A stretch of 6,134 bases of DNA from an uncultured Chloroflexota bacterium (GTDB taxonomy: Bacteria > Chloroflexota > Limnocylindria > Limnocylindrales > CSP1-4): NCBI GenBank assembly GCA_903928275.1, contig CAIYQJ010000331.1:1-6134 (forward strand), read 5' to 3'. Below, one piece after another: positions 1-5,209 of this stretch. How positions within the stretch are numbered: the stretch's first letter is position 1; the number at the start of each line of letters is the position of its first letter. Both the position numbers and the translations under genes were made by a program. The notes below the pieces were generated by a model. It searched no databases, had not been told where the DNA came from, and saw only the letters and a list, made by a program, of their open reading frames with translations.

Positions 1-207
1 CGACACGAGCTTCACGCCGATGGGGCCGCCGGGACGGTGCGCGGGCATCGCGAGGAGGAAGCCGGCCGGCGCGGTCACCTGGTTGCGCGGCGGTGCGTCC
101 ATGCGGCCGTCCGACAGTGCTGCGAACGCGTCGGCGAGCGCGTCGACGAGCGCGTCCGGGTCGAGCAGCCGCTCGACGTCCGCCCCGCCGATCACCAGCA
201 CATCCAC
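1..207 (-). CDS. Ornithine cyclodeaminase/mu-crystallin family protein, N-terminal part (runs off left edge)
   Basis: Reading the minus strand from a GTG at 207 gives 69 residues that continue past the window edge. The segment matches the N-terminus of the ornithine cyclodeaminase/mu-crystallin family: an opening strand (DVLVIGGADVERLL), a helix (ALVDALADAFAALSDGR), a PPR motif with Arg41, a strand of the LLAMPA type, then GVKLVS with Lys66. In characterised members, Arg and Lys at the equivalent places contact the substrate carboxylate. The GTG start is favoured by a GGAGGTGG ribosome-binding site six bases upstream (212-219). Members are NAD(P)-dependent enzymes that deaminate ornithine to proline, or reduce cyclic imino acids, or act as alanine dehydrogenases. 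The Rossmann domain is outside the window, so the substrate cannot be named. It is transcribed divergently from the LCP gene. The frame carries no stop and the start signal is good; the family call rests on pattern recognition of a short piece. Confidence 0.8.
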   Translation of the reverse strand, partial: MDVLVIGGADVERLLDPDALVDALADAFAALSDGRMDAPPRNQVTAPAGFLLAMPAHRPGGPIGVKLVS

Positions 208-211
208 GCCG

Positions 212-219
212 CCACCTCC
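212..219 (-). promoter_or_regulatory. Ribosome-binding site of the ornithine cyclodeaminase-like gene
   Basis: The minus strand reads GGAGGTGG here, with the GTG start codon beginning at 207. This is a strong Shine-Dalgarno match with normal spacing, and it picks 207 over the in-frame GTG codons at 201 and 195. Confidence 0.7.
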
Positions 220-220
220 A

Positions 221-318
221 TCCCGGGGGCCGCCCCGAAGCCCATCCCGGGGGCCGTCCCGGGAGCCCATCCCGGGGGCCGTCCCGGGGGCCGTCCCGGG
301 GGCCGTCCCGGGAGCCCA
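221..318. repeat. 12-bp tandem repeat array, CCCGGG-rich, about eight units
   Basis: The unit TCCCGGGGGCCG occurs at 221, 245, 270, 282 and 294. It is interleaved with variant units: CCCCGAAGCCCA at 233, and a 13-bp TCCCGGGAGCCCA at 257 and 306. The pattern is partly higher-order: a G-rich unit followed by an AGCCCA-type unit recurs three times, with two extra G-rich units inserted in the last round. Each unit carries the palindrome CCCGGG or a close derivative. The array lies in the divergent intergenic region, immediately upstream of the ribosome-binding site of the ornithine cyclodeaminase-like gene, so it would fall in that gene's leader or promoter. The 12-base period keeps reading frames open (Pro-Gly-Ala-Val on the plus strand), but no gene signals support translation. 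Confidence 0.9.
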
Positions 319-413
319 TCGATCGGCCCCCGTCGTGCGAGCCAACTTCGTGGAGGATAGCCGGGGCCGGCGAGCGGAGAGGGCACCGACGGAGACGGCG
401 CGGGCGGAGACGA

Positions 414-469
414 CACCGGCGGGAGCGGCACTCGGGAGCGGCACCGGCGGGAACGGCACCGGCGAGCGG
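414..469 (+). repeat. Degenerate 13-15 bp direct repeats, four units
   Basis: Units follow each other without spacers: CACCGGCGGGAGCGG (414-428), CACTCGGGAGCGG (429-441), CACCGGCGGGAACGG (442-456) and CACCGGCGAGCGG (457-469). The plus strand is purine-rich across the wider stretch from about 370. The array lies 100-150 bases upstream of the LCP start codon and ends in the hairpin at 466-480. Function is not evident. Confidence 0.65.
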
Positions 470-480
470 CGCTTCGCCGC
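466..480. other. Perfect short inverted repeat (hairpin)
   Basis: GCGGCG at 466-471 and CGCCGC at 475-480 are exact reverse complements around a three-base loop (CTT). It sits just upstream of the -10-like TATCCT at 485-490. No T-run follows in either direction, so a terminator is unlikely. It could be an operator-like element or chance in GC-rich DNA. Confidence 0.4.
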
Positions 481-570
481 GACGTATCCTTCGCTGATGC
501 TCTCCCGGCATCACCGCCACAGCTCGACACGCCACGCGCCGACTGCTCCCCTCGGGCGCGCCACGGGTCG

Positions 571-2103
571 ATGAGGGACCGCCGGGCGCTCGTCGCCGCC
601 TTCCTCTCCGCGGTCGTGCCCGGCCTCGGCCAGGCCTACGAAGGGCGGGTGGGGCCGGCGCTCCTGTTCGTGGCACCGCTGGCGCTCCTCTTCGCCGGCG
701 CCGGCATCGCGCTCGGGGTCGCGAGCCTCCCGCAGATCGGCGGGGCACTCCTCCTGCCCGGCGTCCTCACCACGATCCTGGTCCTCGACATCGCCCTGCT
801 CGCCTGGCGCATCGCGGCGGTGATCGACGCGTGGCGCGCGGGCCGCCGGCGCGGGACGGCGCACGCCGGCGGCCGTGGGGCGGCGGCCGGCACCGCGATC
901 GTCCTCGCGCTCGTCCTCGTCGTCGTCTCCGTCCCGCATGTGGTCGCCGGCTGGTACGTGGCCGCGGCGTCCTCCGCGATCGTCCGGATCTTCGCGGAGC
1001 CGGACGCGGACCCGCTCGGCGGAGCCGGCGCGACACCCGCGCCCACGCTGCCCGGCGACGCAGCCGCGATCGCGGTCGCCGTCCCGTCGGGGTCGCCAGC
1101 CTCTCCTTCGACGTTCGGGGCCGCCACTTCGGGGCCCGCAGCGTCACCGACGCCCATCCCGACTCCCTCGCCGTCGCCGACCGTGGCGCCGCTCGCGAAC
1201 CGGCTCAACGTCCTCCTGCTCGGGATCGACTCCGGGCCCGGCCGCGCCCAGGCGCTCACCGACACGATGATCGTCGTGTCGCTCGACCCCATCGGGCGGA
1301 CGGTGAGCATGATGTCCGTCCCGCGAGACACGGTGGGTGCACCGCTCGGCGACGGCCGCGTGTACCTGCCCAAGCTGAACTCGCTCATGGGCTTCGCCGA
1401 GCGCAACCCCGACGCGTTCCCCGGGCAGAAGCCGGTCCGCGTCCTGAAGGACACGCTGGGCCGGATGCTCGGCATCCCGATCGCGTACTACGCGGCAGTC
1501 GATCTCCCCGGGTTCATCCAGGTCGTCGACGCGATCGGCGGCGTCGACGTCGTCGTGAAGGAGCCGCTGAACGACGGCCGGTACCACGAGTACGGCTTCC
1601 GGGGCTTCTCGATCGACCCCGGCTGCCACCACATGGACGGCAAGACGGCGCTCGCGTACGCCCGCATCCGGTACTCGATCGGCCAGAACGACTTCACGCG
1701 GGCCGGACGCCAGCAGCAGGTCCTCGTCGCCGCCCGCGACGCGGTCGTGCGCAAGGGGCTCCTCCTCGACGTTCCCGCCCTCCTCGATGCGCTCGGCCAG
1801 ACGATCCGGACGGACTTCCCGCGCTCGCTCCTGCCGCAGGTCGCCGACCTGGCGGTGGGGATCGACGCCGGGCGCGTCAGCCGGGCGGTCGTGCAGCCGC
1901 CGCTCGTCGCGTACGCGGACAACGAGTACGGGTCCGTCCTGCTCCCCGACCTCCCCGGCATCCTCGCGGTGGCGAACGGCCTCTTCCCTGCGCCGGGGCT
2001 CACCCCGGTCGGATGGCCCGCGCCGACTCCCACGCCCACGGCCACGGCCACGGCCGGGACGAGCCGCGCACCGGGGCTCACGCCGGCGCCGGCCTGCCCC
2101 TGA
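571..2103 (+). CDS. LytR-CpsA-Psr (LCP) family envelope protein with multi-pass N-terminus
   Basis: This 510-residue membrane protein belongs to the LCP family, whose members transfer polyprenyl-phosphate-linked glycopolymers onto peptidoglycan or other envelope acceptors outside the membrane. Residues 1-50 contain a PGLGQAYEGR motif followed by a hydrophobic helix. Further hydrophobic segments lie near 61-86 and 107-132. A Pro/Ser/Thr/Ala-rich linker spans about 150-209. The LCP domain covers about 212-395: NVLLLGID (Asp220), DTMIVVS (Asp231), SVPRDT (Arg252, Asp253), KLN (Lys268), a VDAIGGVDV segment, then ALAYARIRYS and FTRAGRQQQVL, supplying the conserved Asp and Arg residues that bind the pyrophosphate lipid. 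The C-terminal tail (about 484-510) is again Pro/Thr-rich, encoded partly by CCACG-type hexamers at 2029-2052, and has Cys at the second-last position. ATG571 is the first start candidate after an open stretch lacking ATG/GTG/TTG in frame nearby. No Shine-Dalgarno precedes it, so a leaderless transcript is possible. Classical LCP proteins have one N-terminal helix, so this one is unusual. Confidence 0.9.
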   Translation: MRDRRALVAAFLSAVVPGLGQAYEGRVGPALLFVAPLALLFAGAGIALGVASLPQIGGALLLPGVLTTILVLDIALLAWRIAAVIDAWRAGRRRGTAHAGGRGAAAGTAIVLALVLVVVSVPHVVAGWYVAAASSAIVRIFAEPDADPLGGAGATPAPTLPGDAAAIAVAVPSGSPASPSTFGAATSGPAASPTPIPTPSPSPTVAPLANRLNVLLLGIDSGPGRAQALTDTMIVVSLDPIGRTVSMMSVPRDTVGAPLGDGRVYLPKLNSLMGFAERNPDAFPGQKPVRVLKDTLGRMLGIPIAYYAAVDLPGFIQVVDAIGGVDVVVKEPLNDGRYHEYGFRGFSIDPGCHHMDGKTALAYARIRYSIGQNDFTRAGRQQQVLVAARDAVVRKGLLLDVPALLDALGQTIRTDFPRSLLPQVADLAVGIDAGRVSRAVVQPPLVAYADNEYGSVLLPDLPGILAVANGLFPAPGLTPVGWPAPTPTPTATATAGTSRAPGLTPAPACP

Positions 2104-2116
2104 CGGACGGACGTTG

Positions 2117-2256
2117 CGGGATCCGGGGCGCGAGAGCACGACGACGACGGGAGCGGCGCGGCCGGTGGGCGGCGGCGCGAGACACGCAGCGCCACGGGAT
2201 CCGGGGCGCGAGAGCACGACGACGACGGGAGCGGCGCGGCCGGTGGGCGGCGGCGC
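2117..2256. repeat. Two identical 62-bp direct repeats separated by 16 bp
   Basis: Positions 2117-2178 and 2195-2256 are identical over 62 bases, beginning CGGGATCCGGGGCGCGAGAG and ending GGCGGCGGCGC. The spacer 2179-2194 is GAGACACGCAGCGCCA, giving a 78-base period. The first copy starts 14 bases after the LCP stop codon. Perfect identity implies a recent duplication or ongoing homogenisation. With only two copies visible and a spacer half the usual length, it is not a CRISPR. Confidence 0.95.
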
Positions 2257-2274
2257 AGGCGTTGCACTCCAGAT

Positions 2275-2504
2275 ATCGCCCGGGGCGCTGCAATCCGCCA
2301 GGTTCGCGACACCACGCGCGTCGGCCGGCGTCCTGCCACGATGCAGGAGACGCGCGCGCACCCAACGATCGCCCCGGGCAATACGTGGGGCTCCGTCGTC
2401 CCCGGATCGACACGCCAGGTGGCGACCCGTCGGGATACCAGCGCCCGGGGCGATGGCTGATCGCAGGACGGACGGCCGCGCCGGATACCAGCGCCCGGGG
2501 CGAT
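2275..2504. repeat. Four copies of a 15-bp near-palindromic motif
   Basis: AGCGCCCGGGGCGAT occurs at 2440-2454 and 2490-2504. The same motif in inverted orientation is at 2275-2289, where the reverse complement differs only at the central base. A weaker inverted copy is at 2368-2382 (13 of 15 matches). The motif is its own reverse complement except for one mismatched pair and an unpaired centre. In the 50-bp units the symmetry extends to CCA/TGG on the flanks, making 19 bases. The dyad could be a protein-binding site or an RNA hairpin stem. The first two copies lie outside the tandem repeat, so the motif is not only a by-product of that duplication. Confidence 0.6.
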
Positions 2505-2538
2505 GGCTGGTCGCAGGACGGACGGCCGCGCCGGATAC
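2433..2538. repeat. 50-bp tandem repeat, two full copies plus a 6-bp start of a third
   Basis: Copies lie at 2433-2482 and 2483-2532, followed by GGATAC (2533-2538), the first six bases of the unit. The two full copies differ at a single base (A at 2460, G at 2510). Each unit begins GGATACCAGCGCCCGGGG and ends GGACGGACGGCCGCGCC, and contains one copy of the 15-bp near-palindrome described separately. The array stops ten bases before the hairpin next to rdgB. Confidence 0.95.
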
Positions 2539-2547
2539 GGATCTCGG

Positions 2548-2572
2548 GAGGCCCGCACCACGGCGGGGCCTC
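2548..2572 (-). terminator. Hairpin immediately after rdgB, possible transcription terminator
   Basis: GAGGCCC (2548-2554) pairs exactly with GGGCCTC (2566-2572). Allowing one bulged base at 2565, two more G-C pairs form, leaving a loop of about six bases. The stem begins at the base right after the rdgB stop codon (2573-2575). No T-run follows on the minus strand, so it is not a canonical intrinsic terminator, although T-poor hairpins are common in high-GC genomes. Its position between convergent genes fits an end-of-operon element. Confidence 0.5.
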
Positions 2573-3241
2573 TCAGTACCCGCGGGCGGCGAGGACCCGC
2601 GCCATCCTGCGGGCCGCGCGGGAGCGGTGCGACACGGCGTTCTTCTCCGCGGGGCTCCACTCGCCGAGCGTCCGGCCGCCGGGCACCTCACCCGCGGGCT
2701 CGAAGATGGGGTCGTACCCGAACCCGCCCCTCCCTCGCGGCACGGCCGCGATGCGGCCCTCGAGCGTCCCGCTCCGCGCGGCCACCGGCAGCCCGCCGCG
2801 CGGCCCGGCTCGATCCGGCTCCACGAACGCGAGAGCGCACCTGTAGCGGGCGCCGCGGCCGGCCGGGGCGAGCCCGTCGAGCGCGGCGAGGAGCTTCGCG
2901 TTGTTCTCGGCGTCGGTCGCGTCGTCGCCGGCATACCGGCGCGTCCGCACGCCCGGCCCTCCACCGAGCGCGTCGACCTCGATCCCCGAGTCGTCGGCGA
3001 GCGTCGGCAGCCCGGAGAGCCGCGCGTAGAAGCGCGCCTTCAGGGCGGCGTTCGATGCGAACGTCTCGCCGTCCTCCACCGGCTCGCCGTCGAGGCCGAT
3101 CTCGTCGAGAGAGACGAGGCGGGCCCGTTCGAGGGCGAGAAGGTCGCGCAGCTCGCCGAGCTTGTGCGCCGAGCGGGTCGCGACGAGCAGGACGCGATCG
3201 CCAGAGGCGCCCGTGCGCTCCGCCCGCCGAGCCCGGGTCAC
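2573..3241 (-). CDS. rdgB: dITP/XTP pyrophosphatase (RdgB/HAM1 family)
   Basis: This 222-residue cytosolic enzyme hydrolyses dITP, ITP and XTP to the monophosphate and pyrophosphate, keeping deaminated purines out of DNA and RNA. Family motifs appear in order: VLLVATRSAHKLGEL (residues 17-31, Lys27 and Glu30), DGETFASNAALKAR (57-70), LADDSGIEVDALGG (81-94, with the catalytic/metal acidic pair Asp83-Asp84), RYAG (102-105), GGFGYDPIFEP (172-182), and SPAEKNAVSHRSRA (196-209, with the His-Arg pair). Length is slightly above the usual 190-205 because of about 15 basic residues before the first strand. The usual ATGN or ATRN opening is ATRS here. The start is GTG at 3241, sharing four bases (GTGA) with the rph stop and without its own clear ribosome-binding site, so translational coupling is likely. 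A start at the GTG of Val17 (3193) would remove the N-terminal extension but has no Shine-Dalgarno. rph-rdgB adjacency is common in bacteria and supports the call. Confidence 0.95.
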   Translation of the reverse strand: MTRARRAERTGASGDRVLLVATRSAHKLGELRDLLALERARLVSLDEIGLDGEPVEDGETFASNAALKARFYARLSGLPTLADDSGIEVDALGGGPGVRTRRYAGDDATDAENNAKLLAALDGLAPAGRGARYRCALAFVEPDRAGPRGGLPVAARSGTLEGRIAAVPRGRGGFGYDPIFEPAGEVPGGRTLGEWSPAEKNAVSHRSRAARRMARVLAARGY

Positions 3242-3972
3242 TTCGCGACGGTGGCGATCGCGCGCGCCTGCGCCTCGAAGAGCCGCGCCAGGCCGACGTC
3301 GGCGAGATCGAGGAGCGCGTTCATGTCGGCTCGTCCGAACGGCTTCCCCTCGGCCGTCCCCTGGATCTCCACGTACGTCCCGGCGTCCGTCCCCACGACG
3401 TTCACGTCCACGTCGGCGTGGGAATCCTCCGGGTAGTCGAGGTCGAGCACGGGTCGCCCGTCGACGATCCCCACGCTCACCGCCGCGACGTGGCCGCGCA
3501 GGTGGCGCTCCATCCCGAACCGGGTCAGCGCGACCGCGAGGGCGATATACCCGCCGGTGATCGACGCGGTGCGCGTGCCGCCGTCCGCCTGCAGGACGTC
3601 GCAGTCCACGGTGACAGTGCGCTCGCCGAGCTTGGCGAGGTCGACGATCCCTCGGAGGGAACGGCCCACGAGGCGCTGGATCTCGTGCGTCCGCCCGCCG
3701 ACCTTGCCCATGGCCGCCTCACGCGGCGTCCGGTCCGCCGTGGACCTCGGCAGCATGCTGTACTCGGCCGTCACCCAGCCGGTCCCCTTCCCGCGAAGGA
3801 ACGGCGGGACGCGGTCCTCGATCGTGGCGGCGCACAGGACGTGCGTGCCACCGACGCGGATGAGGCACGAGCCCTCCGCCCACTTCTGGAGGCCGAGCTC
3901 CACCGACACCGGCCGAAGCTCGTCCGGCTGGCGGCCGTCGCCGCGGTGTGTCGTCCCGTTGCCGATCGTCAT
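3238..3972 (-). CDS. rph: Ribonuclease PH
   Basis: This 244-residue protein is a phosphorolytic 3'-5' exoribonuclease that removes nucleotides from tRNA precursors, using phosphate and releasing nucleoside diphosphates. It normally works as a hexameric ring. It matches the family across its whole length: RGDGRQPDELRP (11-21), AEGSCLIRVGGTHVLCAA (32-49), PPFLRGKGTGWVTAEYSMLPRST (56-78), REAAMGKVGGRTHEIQRLVG (84-103), DCDVLQADGGTRTASITG (123-140, with the phosphate-binding Arg of GTRTA), LDLDYPEDSHADVDVNVV (176-193, catalytic acidic residues) and EIQGTAEGKPF (202-212). Length is close to the 238-259 typical of the family and no key motif is missing. ATG3972 overlaps the mazG stop as ATGA and is preceded by GGAGG at 3977-3981. 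The frame is open far upstream (to about 5079), but that part lies over mazG in another frame and is not the gene. The 3' end overlaps the rdgB start. Confidence 0.97.
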   Translation of the reverse strand: MTIGNGTTHRGDGRQPDELRPVSVELGLQKWAEGSCLIRVGGTHVLCAATIEDRVPPFLRGKGTGWVTAEYSMLPRSTADRTPREAAMGKVGGRTHEIQRLVGRSLRGIVDLAKLGERTVTVDCDVLQADGGTRTASITGGYIALAVALTRFGMERHLRGHVAAVSVGIVDGRPVLDLDYPEDSHADVDVNVVGTDAGTYVEIQGTAEGKPFGRADMNALLDLADVGLARLFEAQARAIATVAK

Positions 3973-5186
3973 CGTTCCTCCATCTTCGCGGAGCGGGCCA
4001 GGTCGGCGGCCTCCGCGACCTTCGCAGCGTCCCACAGCGCGTCGAGCTCGTCGAACGAGAGGTCGCGGAGGGCGACGCCCCGCGCGGCGGCCGCCCGCTC
4101 CACGTGCCCGAACCGCCTGCGGAACTTCTCGTTGCCGGCCCGGAGCGCGCTCTCTGCCTCCACGCCGTGGCGGCGGGCGAGGTTGACCGCGACCATGAGG
4201 ATGTCGCCGACCTCGTCGGCGCGTTCTGCCGGCGTGGCGGCGGCGCGCAGCTCGCCGAGCTCCTCGTGGAGCTTGTCCACGATCTGCTCGACGTCGGGCC
4301 AGTCGTACCCGAGGTTCGCGGCGCGGTCCTGCATCTCCTGGCTCGCAGCGAGCGCCGGCATCGAGCGGCTGATGCCGTCGAGCGCGCCCCGCGATCCGGA
4401 GACCGCCGCCGGGTCGTCCCGGCCGGACGCTGCCGCTTCCTCGGCCGCGAGCCGCGCCGCATCCGCGCGTTCGGTCGCCTTGATCCGCTCCCACTGGCGG
4501 TTCACGTCCGACGCGGTCCGCGCCTCCGCGTCGCCGAACACGTGCGGGTGGCGGCGGACGATCTTCGTCGCGATCGCCTCCTCGACGTCCGTGAGATCGA
4601 AGACGCCCGCCTCCGCGGCGAGCTGCGCGTGGAGGACGACCTGGAGGAGCAGGTCGCCGAGCTCGTCCGCGAGCGCGGGCGTCGCCGTGTCCGTGTCGAG
4701 CGCGTCGTAGACCTCGTACGCCTCCTCGAGCAGGTGCTTCCGCAACGAGCGGTGCGTCTGCTCCCGGTCCCACGGGCAGCCGTCCGGGCGGCGGAGCCGA
4801 TCCGAGATCCACGGCATGGCCCAGGGGCCCGCGAGAGCCGCGTCGCGCGCCAGCGGGGCCAGGTAGAGCGGCGCCGCCAGGTCTTCGGCGGAGAGCGACG
4901 CGACGGTCACGCCGTCCGGGCGTCCGATGCGGCCCACCAGGTGGTCGCCCGGGTAGAGGCGCGCGAGGACCGCGGCCGCACCCTTCGGGCCCGAGCGGTG
5001 GCGTCCGGGAAGCCGGGCTTCCGGTCCCCGGGCGGTCGCCCGGAAGGCTGCGGCCGGCGCGAGGAGCAGCGGTCGCCACGCGTCGATCGGGACGCCGTCG
5101 ATGCGCTCGACCGCGACGAGCTGGAGCCCCGCGGCGGCGTCGAGCCCCCAGCGGATCCGCGCCTCCGCGATGAGGGCGTCAAGCAC
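3969..5186 (-). CDS. mazG: Nucleoside triphosphate pyrophosphohydrolase MazG, two MazG domains plus an N-terminal methylase-like remnant
   Basis: Starting at GTG5186 the product has 405 residues. MazG proteins hydrolyse NTPs and dNTPs to monophosphate and pyrophosphate in the cytosol. The first MazG domain (about 123-240) has GCPWDREQTHRSLRKHLLEE, then EEAYEV (154-159) and DELGDLL (174-180), the acidic Mg-binding EExxE/ExxD pattern, and RRHPHVFGD (211-219). After an Ala-rich linker, the second domain (about 270-365) has LGYDW, KLHEELGEL (305-313), ADEVGDILMVAVNLAR (323-338), ESALRAGNEKFRRRF (345-359). Both acidic motifs are intact. Residues 1-122 (GLQLVAVE, LARLYPGDHLVGRIG, LAAPLYLAPL) look like the C-terminal half of the tetrapyrrole (corrin/porphyrin) methylase domain fused to MazG in Firmicutes YabN and some Chloroflexota. 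The SAM-binding N-terminal half is absent. GGGAGT at 5193-5198 is six bases before GTG5186, and the parvulin stop is only 23 bases upstream, so no room exists for the missing half. The stop overlaps the rph start (ATGA). Confidence 0.93.
   Translation of the reverse strand: MLDALIAEARIRWGLDAAAGLQLVAVERIDGVPIDAWRPLLLAPAAAFRATARGPEARLPGRHRSGPKGAAAVLARLYPGDHLVGRIGRPDGVTVASLSAEDLAAPLYLAPLARDAALAGPWAMPWISDRLRRPDGCPWDREQTHRSLRKHLLEEAYEVYDALDTDTATPALADELGDLLLQVVLHAQLAAEAGVFDLTDVEEAIATKIVRRHPHVFGDAEARTASDVNRQWERIKATERADAARLAAEEAAASGRDDPAAVSGSRGALDGISRSMPALAASQEMQDRAANLGYDWPDVEQIVDKLHEELGELRAAATPAERADEVGDILMVAVNLARRHGVEAESALRAGNEKFRRRFGHVERAAAARGVALRDLSFDELDALWDAAKVAEAADLARSAKMEER
3977..3981 (-). promoter_or_regulatory. 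Ribosome-binding site of rph inside the end of mazG
   Basis: The minus strand reads GGAGGAACGATGA: a full GGAGG four bases before the rph ATG, embedded in the last MazG codons (Met-Glu-Glu-Arg-stop). It fixes the rph start at 3972 despite the long open frame upstream. Confidence 0.8.
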
Positions 5187-5192
5187 GGGCCG

Positions 5193-5198
5193 ACTCCC
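5193..5198 (-). promoter_or_regulatory. Ribosome-binding site of mazG
   Basis: The minus strand reads GGGAGT here, six bases before GTG5186, in the short gap between the parvulin stop codon (5210-5212) and mazG. It supports the GTG start; the frame stays open further upstream only over the parvulin gene. Confidence 0.6.
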
Positions 5199-5209
5199 GG
5201 GTCGTCCGC

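Larger units (their letters stand above)
208..570. other. Divergent intergenic region between the ornithine cyclodeaminase-like and LCP genes
   Basis: No convincing gene lies here. The stretch holds the ribosome-binding site of the left gene, the 12-bp array, the degenerate repeats at 414-469 and the hairpin at 466-480. Two TATCCT hexamers resemble sigma-70 -10 boxes and point outward: one on the minus strand at 354-359 and one on the plus strand at 485-490. Neither has a recognisable -35 partner, so I do not call promoters. Open frames crossing the region are low-complexity Arg/Pro/Gly strings typical of unselected high-GC DNA. Confidence 0.7.
2104..2572. other. Repeat-rich convergent intergenic region
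   Basis: This 469-base stretch separates the 3' ends of the LCP gene (plus strand) and rdgB (minus strand). It holds two exact 62-bp copies, a 50-bp tandem repeat, four copies of a 15-bp near-palindrome and a hairpin at the rdgB end. I find no tRNA, no protein-coding gene and no classic T-tailed terminator. Open frames crossing it are Arg/Gly/Ala-rich and without family resemblance. The 50-bp period is not a multiple of three, which argues against coding. Confidence 0.75.

Noticed and set aside
20..574. Plus-strand open frame with Gly-Ala-Val-Pro repeats across the divergent intergenic region
   Set aside because: The repeats come from the 12-bp DNA array; the frame overlaps the ornithine cyclodeaminase-like gene on the other strand and has no start signal.
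2295..2315. GGTTCGCGACACC resembling a tRNA T-loop
   Set aside because: No acceptor stem, anticodon arm or D-arm can be built around it.
2341..2460. Small plus-strand open frame of 39 codons starting ATG-CAG-GAG and ending in the first 50-bp unit
   Set aside because: No ribosome-binding site, no recognisable similarity, and its stop depends on the single base that differs between the repeat copies.
2117..2538. Possible CRISPR array
   Set aside because: Two different repeat families with only two copies each, one with a 16-bp spacer and one with none; no cas genes in the window.
1144..2964. A minus-strand open frame of about 600 codons antisense to the LCP gene and across the repeats
   Set aside because: It covers a well-supported LCP gene on the other strand, is Arg/Gly/Ala-rich without family motifs, runs through noncoding repeats, and is expected from high-GC third positions.
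3973..5079. Upstream in-frame extension of rph giving a protein of more than 600 residues
   Set aside because: The extension overlies mazG in another frame and is low-complexity Arg/Gly/Pro; the ATG at 3972 has a good ribosome-binding site and matches the family N-terminus.
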